Assembly (NCBI GenBank): GCA_004298295.1
Contig: SCUH01000353.1
Coordinates: 1-14,608, forward strand
Direction of reading: 5' to 3'
DNA from: Betaproteobacteria bacterium
GTDB taxonomy: Bacteria; Pseudomonadota; Gammaproteobacteria; Burkholderiales; SG8-39
DNA: 14,608 nt
In this document: piece after piece, positions 1-6,447 of the stretch
Position numbering within the stretch: position 1 is the stretch's first letter
Layout: every line of letters starts with the position of its first letter
The notes under the pieces: generated by a model
Database searches by the model: none
Told to the model about the DNA's origin: nothing
What the model saw: the letters and a program-made list of their open reading frames with translations, nothing else
Position numbers and translations under genes: made by a program

Positions 1-1
1 G

Positions 2-508
2 TTTGCTAAACAGATTGCAGCGGCGATTGTTGCTGCTCGCGCACGCGAGCCCATTGTCCGCACCCAGCAGCTTGCCGATCTCGTGGCAGCGGCGGTCCGC
101 ACACGCGAGGCTGGCCAGGACCCGGCGACGCGCACCTTTCAGGCTCTACGGATTCTCGTCAATCGGGAGCTTGAGGAAGTGTCGCTGATGCTGCCGCAGG
201 CCGTGGCGCGGCTCGCCCCCGGCGGGCGGCTCGCGGTGCTGAGCTTTCATTCGCTCGAGGATCGCATCGTCAAGCGCTTCATGCGCGCGCTCGCGCAGCC
301 CACGCTGCCCCGGGATTTGCCGATTCGCGCCAGCGAGATGCCACAAGCGGCGCTCAGAATCCCGGCTCGCCCGGTGCGCGCGGGCGCGGCCGAGCGCGCC
401 GCCAATCCGCGCGCGCGCAGCGCCGTCCTGCGCGTCGCCGAGCGCACCGACGTGCCTTTTGACCCCGCATCTCTTGCCCGGATCGAGCCCGACGCGTGGC
501 GAAGCTGA
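2..508 (+). CDS. rsmH: 16S rRNA (cytosine-1402-N4)-methyltransferase RsmH, C-terminal part (5' end outside window)
   Basis: RsmH (MraW) uses S-adenosylmethionine to methylate N4 of C1402 in the 16S rRNA decoding centre, in the cytoplasm. The reading frame is open from base 2 and gives 168 residues, about the last half of a protein usually near 310 residues; the SAM-binding N-terminal part is outside the window. Recognisable family blocks are the QQLADLV helix, the FQALRILVNRELEE segment, the GGRLAVLSFHSLEDRIVKRF block (bases about 221-280) and the C-terminal NPRARSAVLRVAERT. About 20 residues follow that last block, a longer tail than in the E. coli protein, and the final 13 bases overlap the start of ftsL. 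RsmH is the usual first or second gene of dcw clusters, with mraZ expected upstream. Identity is secure; only the start is missing. Confidence 0.96.
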   Translation, partial: FAKQIAAAIVAARAREPIVRTQQLADLVAAAVRTREAGQDPATRTFQALRILVNRELEEVSLMLPQAVARLAPGGRLAVLSFHSLEDRIVKRFMRALAQPTLPRDLPIRASEMPQAALRIPARPVRAGAAERAANPRARSAVLRVAERTDVPFDPASLARIEPDAWRS

Positions 509-777
509 ACCTTCTCCTCCTCCTCGTTCTCCTCGCCTGCGCGTTCGGGCTCGTGACTTCGCAGCACCAGGGCCGCAAAGCCTTCGCCGCACTCGAAAGC
601 GAGACGGCGCGCGCGCGCGAGCTCGACGTCGAATACGGGCAGCTGCAGCTCGAGGCGAGCACCTGGGGGCTGCATGCGCGCGTGGCCAGAATCGCGGCGG
701 AAACCCTCGGCCTGCGTGCGCCCGAGCCGCGGCGCGTGCGCGTGGTCGAGTCCGAAGCCGCGGCGGCGAGGCCGTGA
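496..777 (+). CDS. ftsL: Cell division protein FtsL
   Basis: FtsL is a bitopic inner-membrane divisome protein that forms the FtsQLB complex and helps activate FtsWI. This 93-residue protein has a hydrophobic segment at about residues 4-20 (LNLLLLLVLLACAFGLV). A periplasmic helix with heptad-like hydrophobic spacing follows, then the FtsL-like stretch around GLHARVARIAAETLGLR. Sequence conservation in FtsL is low, so the call rests on size, topology and the place between rsmH and ftsI. The GTG start at 496 is forced: the frame has a stop at 460-462 and no ATG, GTG or TTG between it and 496. The start lies inside rsmH (13-base overlap) with no good Shine-Dalgarno sequence, so translation probably depends on coupling. 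Only about three residues precede the membrane segment, against roughly 34 in E. coli. Confidence 0.92.
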   Translation: MAKLNLLLLLVLLACAFGLVTSQHQGRKAFAALESETARARELDVEYGQLQLEASTWGLHARVARIAAETLGLRAPEPRRVRVVESEAAAARP

Positions 778-2501
778 GCTACGCTGCCACCCCCGCGCTG
801 GTGCGGCTGCCGATCTGGCGCGCGCGCATCGTGCTGTTCGCGTTCGTCGGCGCCTTTGCAGTGCTGCTCGGTCGCTCGGTCTGGCTGCAGGCGGTGAAGA
901 CCGGCTTCCTGCAGGAGCGCGGCGAGGCGCGCTATTCGCGCGTGCTCGAAGTGCCGGCGACGCGCGGCCGCATCCTCGACCGGCGCGGCGACGCGCTCGC
1001 CATTTCGACACCGGTCAAGTCGATCTGGGCGATTCCGGAGGACTTTCGGGCGTCGCCGGCGCAACTGCGGCAGCTCGGCCAGCTGCTCGACGCCGAGCCG
1101 CGCGAGCTGCATCGCAAGCTGAACGGCACCGCGCGCGATTTCGTCTACCTCAAGCGCCAGATACCGCCCGAAACCGCGGAGCGCGTCGCCGAACTGGGCA
1201 TTCCTGGGCTCTATCAGCAGCGCGAATTCCGCCGCTACTACCCCAGCGGCGAGACCATGGCGCACGTCGTCGGCTTCACCGGCGTGGACGACACCGGTCA
1301 GGAGGGCATCGAACTCGCTTTTCAGGGGAGCCTCGCCGGGTTGCCCGGCAGCCGGCGCGTGATCAAGGACCGTCTCGGCCACGTCGTCGAGGACATCGAG
1401 TCGATCCGCGCGGCGCAGGACGGCAAGGACCTGCGCCTTGCGCTCGACGGCAAGATCCAGAGCCTCGCCTTCGCCGCGCTCAAGCAGGCCGTGGACACGC
1501 ACAAGGCGAAGGGCGGCGCACTGGTGGCGATCGACGCGCGCAACGGCGAAGTCCTGGCGCTCGCCAACGTGCCGACCTACAACCCGAACAACCGCGCGCG
1601 CATGACCGGCGCGCAGCTCAGGAACCGGGTGATCACCGACCTGTTCGAGCCCGGCTCGACCCTGAAGCCCTTCACCGTCGCGCTCGCGCTGGAGCTCGGC
1701 AGGGTGACGCCCGATACGGTGATTCAGACCGCGCCGGGCCGCCTCACCATCGCCAACCACACCATTCACGACGCGCATCCGGGCGGCGCGATGACCGTGG
1801 CGCAGGTGATCCAGAAATCGTCCAACGTCGGCGCCGCCAAGATCGCGCTCTCGCTGCCGCGCGAGGAAATGCGCGAGCTGTTCCGTCGCGTCGGATTCGG
1901 CGTGCAGCCGCAGCTCGGGTTTCCCGGGGCGGCAGCGGGCAAGGTGCGAGAGGCGAGGACCTGGCGCCCAATCGAGCAGGCGACGATGGCCTACGGCCAC
2001 GGCATCTCGGTCAGCTTGGTCCAGCTCGCGCGCGCCTACACGGCGCTCGCGCGCGAAGGCGAGCTGCTGCCGCTCAGCCTCGTCAAGACCGAGATGCCGG
2101 TCGCGGGCCGGCGCGTGCTGAGTACCGAAACCGCGCGCGCCCTGCGCGCCATGCTCGAGGCGGCGACACAGCCCGGCGGTACCGCGCCGCGCGCGCGCAT
2201 CGTGGGCTGGCGCGTAGCCGGCAAGACGGGAACCGCGCACAAGCTCGAGCACGGCAGCTACGTCGCCCACAAGTACATCGCGTCGTTCGTCGGTTTCGCG
2301 CCGGTCAGCGAGCCGCGGCTGGTGGTGGCGGTGATGATCGACGAACCCGCGGCCGGACAGTACTACGGCGGCGCGGTGGCGGCGCCGGTGTTCGCGCAGG
2401 TCATGCAGGGCGCCCTGCGGCTGCTGCAGGTGCCGCACGACGCGCCGCTCACGCCGGTCGAACTTCCCGGCGAGGGCGAAGAGGCCCGGGAAAGCACCTG
2501 A
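774..2501 (+). CDS. ftsI: Septal peptidoglycan transpeptidase FtsI (PBP3)
   Basis: FtsI cross-links newly made septal peptidoglycan in the periplasm as the partner of FtsW. The 575 residues match the family length. One membrane anchor lies at about residues 18-38, followed by the class B PBP N-terminal module starting near ATRGRILDRRG (62-72). The transpeptidase domain carries all three penicillin-binding motifs: S295-T-L-K298 with the acylated serine in EPGSTLKPF, S349-S-N351, and K484-T-G486. The frame stays open upstream to 459, but the GTG at 774 gives the normal short cytoplasmic tail and makes the common GTGA overlap with the ftsL stop. A GAGG only two bases before the start is too close to be an ideal ribosome site, so coupling to ftsL is likely. 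No PASTA repeats are present. The acidic tail ends shortly before murE. Confidence 0.97.
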   Translation: MSYAATPALVRLPIWRARIVLFAFVGAFAVLLGRSVWLQAVKTGFLQERGEARYSRVLEVPATRGRILDRRGDALAISTPVKSIWAIPEDFRASPAQLRQLGQLLDAEPRELHRKLNGTARDFVYLKRQIPPETAERVAELGIPGLYQQREFRRYYPSGETMAHVVGFTGVDDTGQEGIELAFQGSLAGLPGSRRVIKDRLGHVVEDIESIRAAQDGKDLRLALDGKIQSLAFAALKQAVDTHKAKGGALVAIDARNGEVLALANVPTYNPNNRARMTGAQLRNRVITDLFEPGSTLKPFTVALALELGRVTPDTVIQTAPGRLTIANHTIHDAHPGGAMTVAQVIQKSSNVGAAKIALSLPREEMRELFRRVGFGVQPQLGFPGAAAGKVREARTWRPIEQATMAYGHGISVSLVQLARAYTALAREGELLPLSLVKTEMPVAGRRVLSTETARALRAMLEAATQPGGTAPRARIVGWRVAGKTGTAHKLEHGSYVAHKYIASFVGFAPVSEPRLVVAVMIDEPAAGQYYGGAVAAPVFAQVMQGALRLLQVPHDAPLTPVELPGEGEEAREST

Positions 2502-2504
2502 TGC

Positions 2505-2508
2505 AGGA
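2505..2508 (+). promoter_or_regulatory. Shine-Dalgarno sequence of murE
   Basis: An AGGA lies six bases before the GTG at 2515, in the 13-base gap between ftsI and murE, the widest gap in the window. It supports GTG as the murE start. The ATG at 2501 is in another frame and leads to no family protein. Confidence 0.6.
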
Positions 2509-2514
2509 CGAGCG

Positions 2515-3981
2515 GTGGAACTGTTCACAGAACTTGCACGCCAGGGCGCGATGATCGAGCGCCTCACCGCGGACAGCCGCGGCTGTGCACCGGGCGACTG
2601 CTTCTTCGCCTGGCCCGGAGAGCGCGCGGACGGCCGCCGGTACATCGAGCAGGCGATCGCGCGCGACGTCGCGGCCGTGGTGTGGGAACGCGAAGGTTTC
2701 GACTGGCGCGAGCAATGGCGCGTGCCCAACGCGGGCGTGAGCGGCCTCAAGGCGCAGGCCGGCCATCTGGCGCACGCGTTCTACGGCCGGCCCTCGGAGT
2801 CGCTCTGGGTCTGCGGCATCACCGGCACCAATGGCAAGACCTCATGTTCGCAGTGGCTCGCGGCGCTGCTGGCGCGCGCGGGCGTGCGCGCCGCGGTGAT
2901 CGGCACGCTCGGCAACGGTTTCCCGGGCGCGCTCGCCGAGAGCGCGCACACCACGCCCGATGCGCTCGCACTGCACCGGCTGTTGGCGGATTTCAGGCGC
3001 AACGGGGCGCGCGCGGTAGCGATGGAGGCTTCGTCGCACGGGCTGGACCAGGGGCGCGTCAACGGCGTCGCCTTTCGCTGCGCCTTGTTCACGAACCTGT
3101 CGCACGATCACCTCGACTACCACGGCGCGATGGCCGCCTACGCCGAGGCGAAAGCAAGCCTGTTCGAGGCGCGCGGCCTCGAGGCCGCGGTGCTCAACCT
3201 CGACGACCCGCTCGGCCTGCAGCTCGCGCAGCGCGTCATGGCGCGCGGGGTGCGCACCATCGGCTACGGACTGGCGCCGGCGCAGGCCCGCGTCGATGAC
3301 CGGATCGTCGCGCGCGAGATCCGCGCCGCGGCGCAGGCCACGCGCGTCGTGCTGGCGTCGAGCTGGGGCGAAGCCGAAATCACGCTCAACGTGCTGGGCC
3401 AGTTCAATGTCGCGAATGCGCTTGGCGTGCTCGGATGCCTGATCGCCTACGGCGTACCTTTCGCCAGCGCTGCCGCGATGCTGGAGCACCTGCCGGACGT
3501 GCCAGGGCGCATGCAAAGCATCGGCGGCGAGGGCGAGCCGTTGCTCGTCGTGGATTACGCGCACACGCCCGACGCCATCGAGAAGGTGCTTCTGGCGCTG
3601 CGCCCCGTGGCGCAGGCCCGCGGCGGCCGGCTCCGGATCGTGTTCGGCGCCGGCGGCGACCGCGACCCCACCAAGCGCGCACTGATGGGAGCCGCCGCGT
3701 CACGCCATGCCGACGCGATCGTGCTCACCTCCGACAACCCGCGCGGCGAGGATCCGCAGGCGATCATCGAGGCCGTCCGCGCCGGCGTCACGGTGCCCTG
3801 CAGGGTCGAGCCCGATCGCGCTGCCGCGATCGCGCAAGCGGTGCGCGCTGCCGATGCCGCCGACGTGCTCGTTCTGGCGGGCAAGGGTCACGAGGCCTAC
3901 CAGGAGATCGCCGGCAAACGGCGGCCGTTCTCGGACGCGGCCTGCGCGCGGGAAGCGCTGAGGCGGCGCGGGTCACGATGA
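2515..3981 (+). CDS. murE: UDP-MurNAc-tripeptide synthetase MurE (meso-diaminopimelate adding)
   Basis: MurE is the cytoplasmic ATP-dependent ligase that adds the third residue to UDP-MurNAc-L-Ala-D-Glu. The 488-residue protein has the three Mur ligase domains. The N-terminal UDP-binding part includes LTADSRGCAPGDCFFA. The ATP loop TGTNGKTS is at 103-110. The central domain has SHDHLDYHG and an AK motif whose K213 aligns with the carbamylated lysine of E. coli MurE (K224). The C-terminal domain has DYAHTPDAIEKVL and D407-N-P-R410. DNPR is the established signature for meso-diaminopimelate, as opposed to lysine, so this cell wall should be of the DAP type. GKGHE near the C-terminus is also typical. 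The GTG start is supported by AGGA six bases upstream. The stop overlaps murF by four bases (ATGA). Confidence 0.97.
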   Translation: MELFTELARQGAMIERLTADSRGCAPGDCFFAWPGERADGRRYIEQAIARDVAAVVWEREGFDWREQWRVPNAGVSGLKAQAGHLAHAFYGRPSESLWVCGITGTNGKTSCSQWLAALLARAGVRAAVIGTLGNGFPGALAESAHTTPDALALHRLLADFRRNGARAVAMEASSHGLDQGRVNGVAFRCALFTNLSHDHLDYHGAMAAYAEAKASLFEARGLEAAVLNLDDPLGLQLAQRVMARGVRTIGYGLAPAQARVDDRIVAREIRAAAQATRVVLASSWGEAEITLNVLGQFNVANALGVLGCLIAYGVPFASAAAMLEHLPDVPGRMQSIGGEGEPLLVVDYAHTPDAIEKVLLALRPVAQARGGRLRIVFGAGGDRDPTKRALMGAAASRHADAIVLTSDNPRGEDPQAIIEAVRAGVTVPCRVEPDRAAAIAQAVRAADAADVLVLAGKGHEAYQEIAGKRRPFSDAACAREALRRRGSR

Positions 3982-5348
3982 TGAGCCTCGCGGAAGCGGC
4001 GCGCGCCGTGCACGGGCAGCTGATGGGCGCGGACGCGCGCTTCAACGGCGTCTCCACCGACAGCCGCACGCTCGGGCGCGGCGCGCTGTTCGTCGCGATC
4101 CGCGGCGAGCGCTTCGATGGCCACGCCTTCCTCGAAGCGGCGCGCGAGCGCGGCGCCGCCGGCGCGCTGGTCGACGGCGGTCACGCCGGCGGGGCCACCA
4201 CACTGCCCGTGATCGTCGCCGACGACACGCGGCGCGCGCTGGGGCGCCTCGGCGGGCATTGGCGCGACCGTTTCGCGCCGGTGCTGATCGCGATCACCGG
4301 CTCGAATGGCAAGACCACCACCAAGGAAATGCTCGCCGCGATCCTGCGCGCGCATGCCGGCGAGGCTGCGGTGCTCGCGACCCGCGGCAACCTGAACACC
4401 GACATCGGCGTGCCGCTCACGCTGCTGCGCCTGCGGCGCGCGCACGGCTGGTGCGCGATCGAGCTCGGCATGAACCATCCGGGCGAGATCGCGGCGCTGG
4501 CCGCGATCGCGCAACCGACGATCGCGCTGGTGAACAATGCGCAGCGCGAGCACCTCGAGTTCATGCACACGGTGGAAGCGGTCGCCGCCGAGAATGCGGC
4601 GGTGTTCGGCGCGCTGCCGCCCGAGGGCGTCGCGGTGATCAACGCGGACGATCCGCACGCGGAGTATTTCCGCGCTGCGGCCGGCGGCCGCAGGACGGTG
4701 CAGTTCGGCCTCGAAGCGCGCGCTGAAGTGAGCGGCCGTTACGCGCTCAAGCCGCTCGCCAGCGAGATCAGCCTGCGCACGCCCGCCGGGGAAACCGGCG
4801 CGACACTCGCCATTCCCGGGTTGCACAACGTGCGTAACGCGCTGGCGGCAGCGGCCTGCGCCTTAGCAGCGGGCGTTCCGCCCGAGGCGATCGGGCGCGG
4901 CCTCGCCGCCTTCCGTGCCGCTGCCGGCCGCCTGCAAGTGCTGCGCATCGCCTCCGGCGCCACCGTGATCGACGACAGCTACAACGCCAATCCCGATTCG
5001 GTACGCGCGGCCATCGACGTGCTCGCGGCAGGCGCGGGGCCCGCGGTGCTGGTGCTGGGCGACATGGGCGAAGTGGGCGAGCAGGGCGCCGACTTTCATC
5101 TCGAGGTCGGGCGCTACGCGGCCGAGCGCGGCATCGGCGAGCTCTACGCCCTGGGCGAGCTGACCGCACACGCCGTCGCGGGCTTCGGCACCGGCGCGCG
5201 CCACTTCGCTTCGCTCGAAGACCTGATCGCCGCGCTGCAGGCGCCGGCCGCTTCCGGCGCGACGCTGCTGGTCAAGGGCTCGCGTTTCATGCGCATGGAG
5301 CGCGTGGTCGCGGCGCTCACCGGCAACCCCGCTGCGGAGGCCCGCTGA
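3978..5348 (+). CDS. murF: UDP-MurNAc-tripeptide:D-alanyl-D-alanine ligase MurF
   Basis: MurF joins D-Ala-D-Ala (made by Ddl, encoded downstream) to UDP-MurNAc-tripeptide in the cytoplasm, using ATP. The 456-residue length is normal. It has the N-terminal VSTDSRTLGRGALFVA block, the ATP loop TGSNGKTT at 107-114, NLNTDIGVPLTLL, IELGMNHPGEIA, VNNAQREHLEF and the C-terminal DDSYNANPDSV with GDMGEVG and LVKGSR. In a gap-free match with E. coli MurF the residue at the carbamylated lysine position (E. coli K202) is Asn206, within AVAAENAAVF; this is treated as a finding. The ATG at 3978 overlaps the murE stop and is followed directly by a second ATG at 3981, so either could initiate. The nearest GAGG is about 14 bases upstream, so coupling to murE is likely. 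Confidence 0.97.
   Translation: MMSLAEAARAVHGQLMGADARFNGVSTDSRTLGRGALFVAIRGERFDGHAFLEAARERGAAGALVDGGHAGGATTLPVIVADDTRRALGRLGGHWRDRFAPVLIAITGSNGKTTTKEMLAAILRAHAGEAAVLATRGNLNTDIGVPLTLLRLRRAHGWCAIELGMNHPGEIAALAAIAQPTIALVNNAQREHLEFMHTVEAVAAENAAVFGALPPEGVAVINADDPHAEYFRAAAGGRRTVQFGLEARAEVSGRYALKPLASEISLRTPAGETGATLAIPGLHNVRNALAAAACALAAGVPPEAIGRGLAAFRAAAGRLQVLRIASGATVIDDSYNANPDSVRAAIDVLAAGAGPAVLVLGDMGEVGEQGADFHLEVGRYAAERGIGELYALGELTAHAVAGFGTGARHFASLEDLIAALQAPAASGATLLVKGSRFMRMERVVAALTGNPAAEAR
5336..5340 (+). promoter_or_regulatory. Shine-Dalgarno sequence of mraY
   Basis: A GGAGG lies seven bases before the mraY ATG, inside the last codons of murF. It is one of the two best ribosome sites in the window, so mraY may be initiated well even though it also overlaps murF by one base (TGATG). 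Confidence 0.75.
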
Positions 5349-6439
5349 TGCTGCTCGAACTCGCGCAATGGCTGGCCAAGGACGTGCGTCTGTTCAACGT
5401 CTTCAGCTACATCACGCTGCGCGCGGTGCTGGCGTGCATGACCGCGCTCGCCATATCGCTCATCCTCGGGCCCCTGGTGATCCGCAAGCTCACCGCCTAC
5501 AAGATCGGCCAGGCCGTACGCGACGACGGTCCGAAATCGCATCTCACCAAAGCCGGCACGCCCACCATGGGCGGCGCGCTGATCCTGCTGGCGATCGGCA
5601 TCACCACGCTGCTCTGGGGCGACCTCGAGAATCGCTACCTGCGGGTGGTGTTGCTGGTGACCCTCGCCTTCGGCGCCATCGGCTGGATCGACGACTACCG
5701 CAAGGTCGTGCACCGCAATCCCAAAGGCCTGTCGGCGCGCGCCAAGTTCTTCTGGCAATCGGTCTTCGGGCTCGCCGCGGCGGGCTATCTGGCGTGGATC
5801 GGGCAGGGCGTGCCGGCGCTGAACGAACTCATCGTGCCGTTCTTCAAGTTCATGGCCTATCCGCTCGGCGCCGCGGGTTTCGTGGTGCTGACGTATTTCG
5901 TGATCGTCGGCACTTCCAACGCGGTCAACCTCACCGACGGCCTCGACGGCCTGGCGATCATGCCGACGGTCATGATCGGCGCCGCGCTCGGTATCTTCGC
6001 CTACGTCGCCGGCCATGCCGGGTTCTCGAAATACCTGGGCTTGCCGTACATCGCCGGCGCCGGCGAGCTGACGGTGTTCTGCGGCGCGCTGATCGGCGCC
6101 GGCCTCGGCTTTCTCTGGTTCAACGCCTATCCGGCCGAAGTGTTCATGGGCGATGTCGGCGCGCTCGCGCTCGGCGCCGCGCTCGGCACGATCGCCGTGA
6201 TCGTGCGCCAGGAAATCGTGCTCTTCATCATGGGCGGCGTGTTCGTCGCCGAAACCCTCTCGGTGATGCTGCAGGTGCTGTACTTCAAATGGTCGGGCGG
6301 CAAGCGCATCTTCCGCATGGCGCCGCTGCACCACCACTACGAGCTGGAGGGCTGGAAGGAATCGCAGGTCGTGGTGCGCTTCTGGATCATCACCATGATG
6401 CTCGTGCTGTTCGGGCTCTCGACGCTGAAGCTGAGGTGA
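5348..6439 (+). CDS. mraY: Phospho-N-acetylmuramoyl-pentapeptide transferase MraY
   Basis: MraY is an inner-membrane enzyme that transfers phospho-MurNAc-pentapeptide from UDP to undecaprenyl phosphate, giving lipid I. The 363 residues form a polytopic protein with about ten hydrophobic segments. Family motifs are all in place: DDGPKSHLTKAGTPTMGG near the N-terminus; WIDDYRKV, with D115-D116 at the same numbers as in E. coli; NAVNLTDGLDGLA; VFMGDVGALALG with D269, which matches the third catalytic Asp (E. coli D267); and MAPLHHHYE with H328-H330. The ATG shares its first base with the murF stop and has a strong GGAGG upstream. The product supplies MurG, encoded three genes downstream. Nothing is unusual. 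Confidence 0.98.
   Translation: MLLELAQWLAKDVRLFNVFSYITLRAVLACMTALAISLILGPLVIRKLTAYKIGQAVRDDGPKSHLTKAGTPTMGGALILLAIGITTLLWGDLENRYLRVVLLVTLAFGAIGWIDDYRKVVHRNPKGLSARAKFFWQSVFGLAAAGYLAWIGQGVPALNELIVPFFKFMAYPLGAAGFVVLTYFVIVGTSNAVNLTDGLDGLAIMPTVMIGAALGIFAYVAGHAGFSKYLGLPYIAGAGELTVFCGALIGAGLGFLWFNAYPAEVFMGDVGALALGAALGTIAVIVRQEIVLFIMGGVFVAETLSVMLQVLYFKWSGGKRIFRMAPLHHHYELEGWKESQVVVRFWIITMMLVLFGLSTLKLR
6433..6439 (+). promoter_or_regulatory. Shine-Dalgarno sequence of murD, spanning the mraY stop codon
   Basis: GAGGTGA is a long match to the anti-Shine-Dalgarno complement. It includes the mraY TGA stop (6437-6439) and ends eight bases before the ATG at 6448. It favours 6448 as the murD start over the in-frame ATG at 6490, which has no such site, and over the GTG at 6436, which lies within it. 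Confidence 0.75.
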
Positions 6440-6447
6440 GCCGGGTG

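Noticed and set aside
604..622. Alternating GC tracts such as the one in ftsL, considered as structural or regulatory DNA
   Set aside because: Such runs occur throughout the window as Ala, Arg and Glu codons with GC third positions. Nothing marks this one out.
459..773. Upstream extension of the ftsI frame to an ATG at 459
   Set aside because: It would overlap rsmH and all of ftsL and add about 105 basic, low-complexity residues before a normal FtsI N-terminus. GTG 774 overlapping the ftsL stop is the better start.
674..2554. A + strand open frame of 626 codons overlapping ftsI in another frame
   Set aside because: The translation is Arg/Ala/Gly-rich with no motif, and the overlapping frame encodes FtsI with all three penicillin-binding motifs.
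354..2750. Open frame of 798 codons on the - strand opposite rsmH, ftsL, ftsI and murE
   Set aside because: It lies opposite four well-supported genes, has Arg/Ala/His-rich low-complexity composition and shows no family motif. High GC at third codon positions suppresses stops in this antisense frame.
3435..3977. Upstream extension of the murF frame into murE
   Set aside because: The added part is a frame-shifted reading of murE. The family N-terminus begins at ATG 3978 or 3981.
4296..4328. Repeated nucleotide-binding loops in murE, murF, murD and murC as a possible DNA repeat family
   Set aside because: The similarity is at protein level (Mur ligase P-loops) and reflects ancient paralogy, not a repeat element or recent duplication.
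5368..6447. Upstream extension of the murD frame through mraY, suggesting a fusion
   Set aside because: The sequence before murD is an out-of-frame reading of mraY, whose own frame is intact with all catalytic Asp residues. There is no real fusion.
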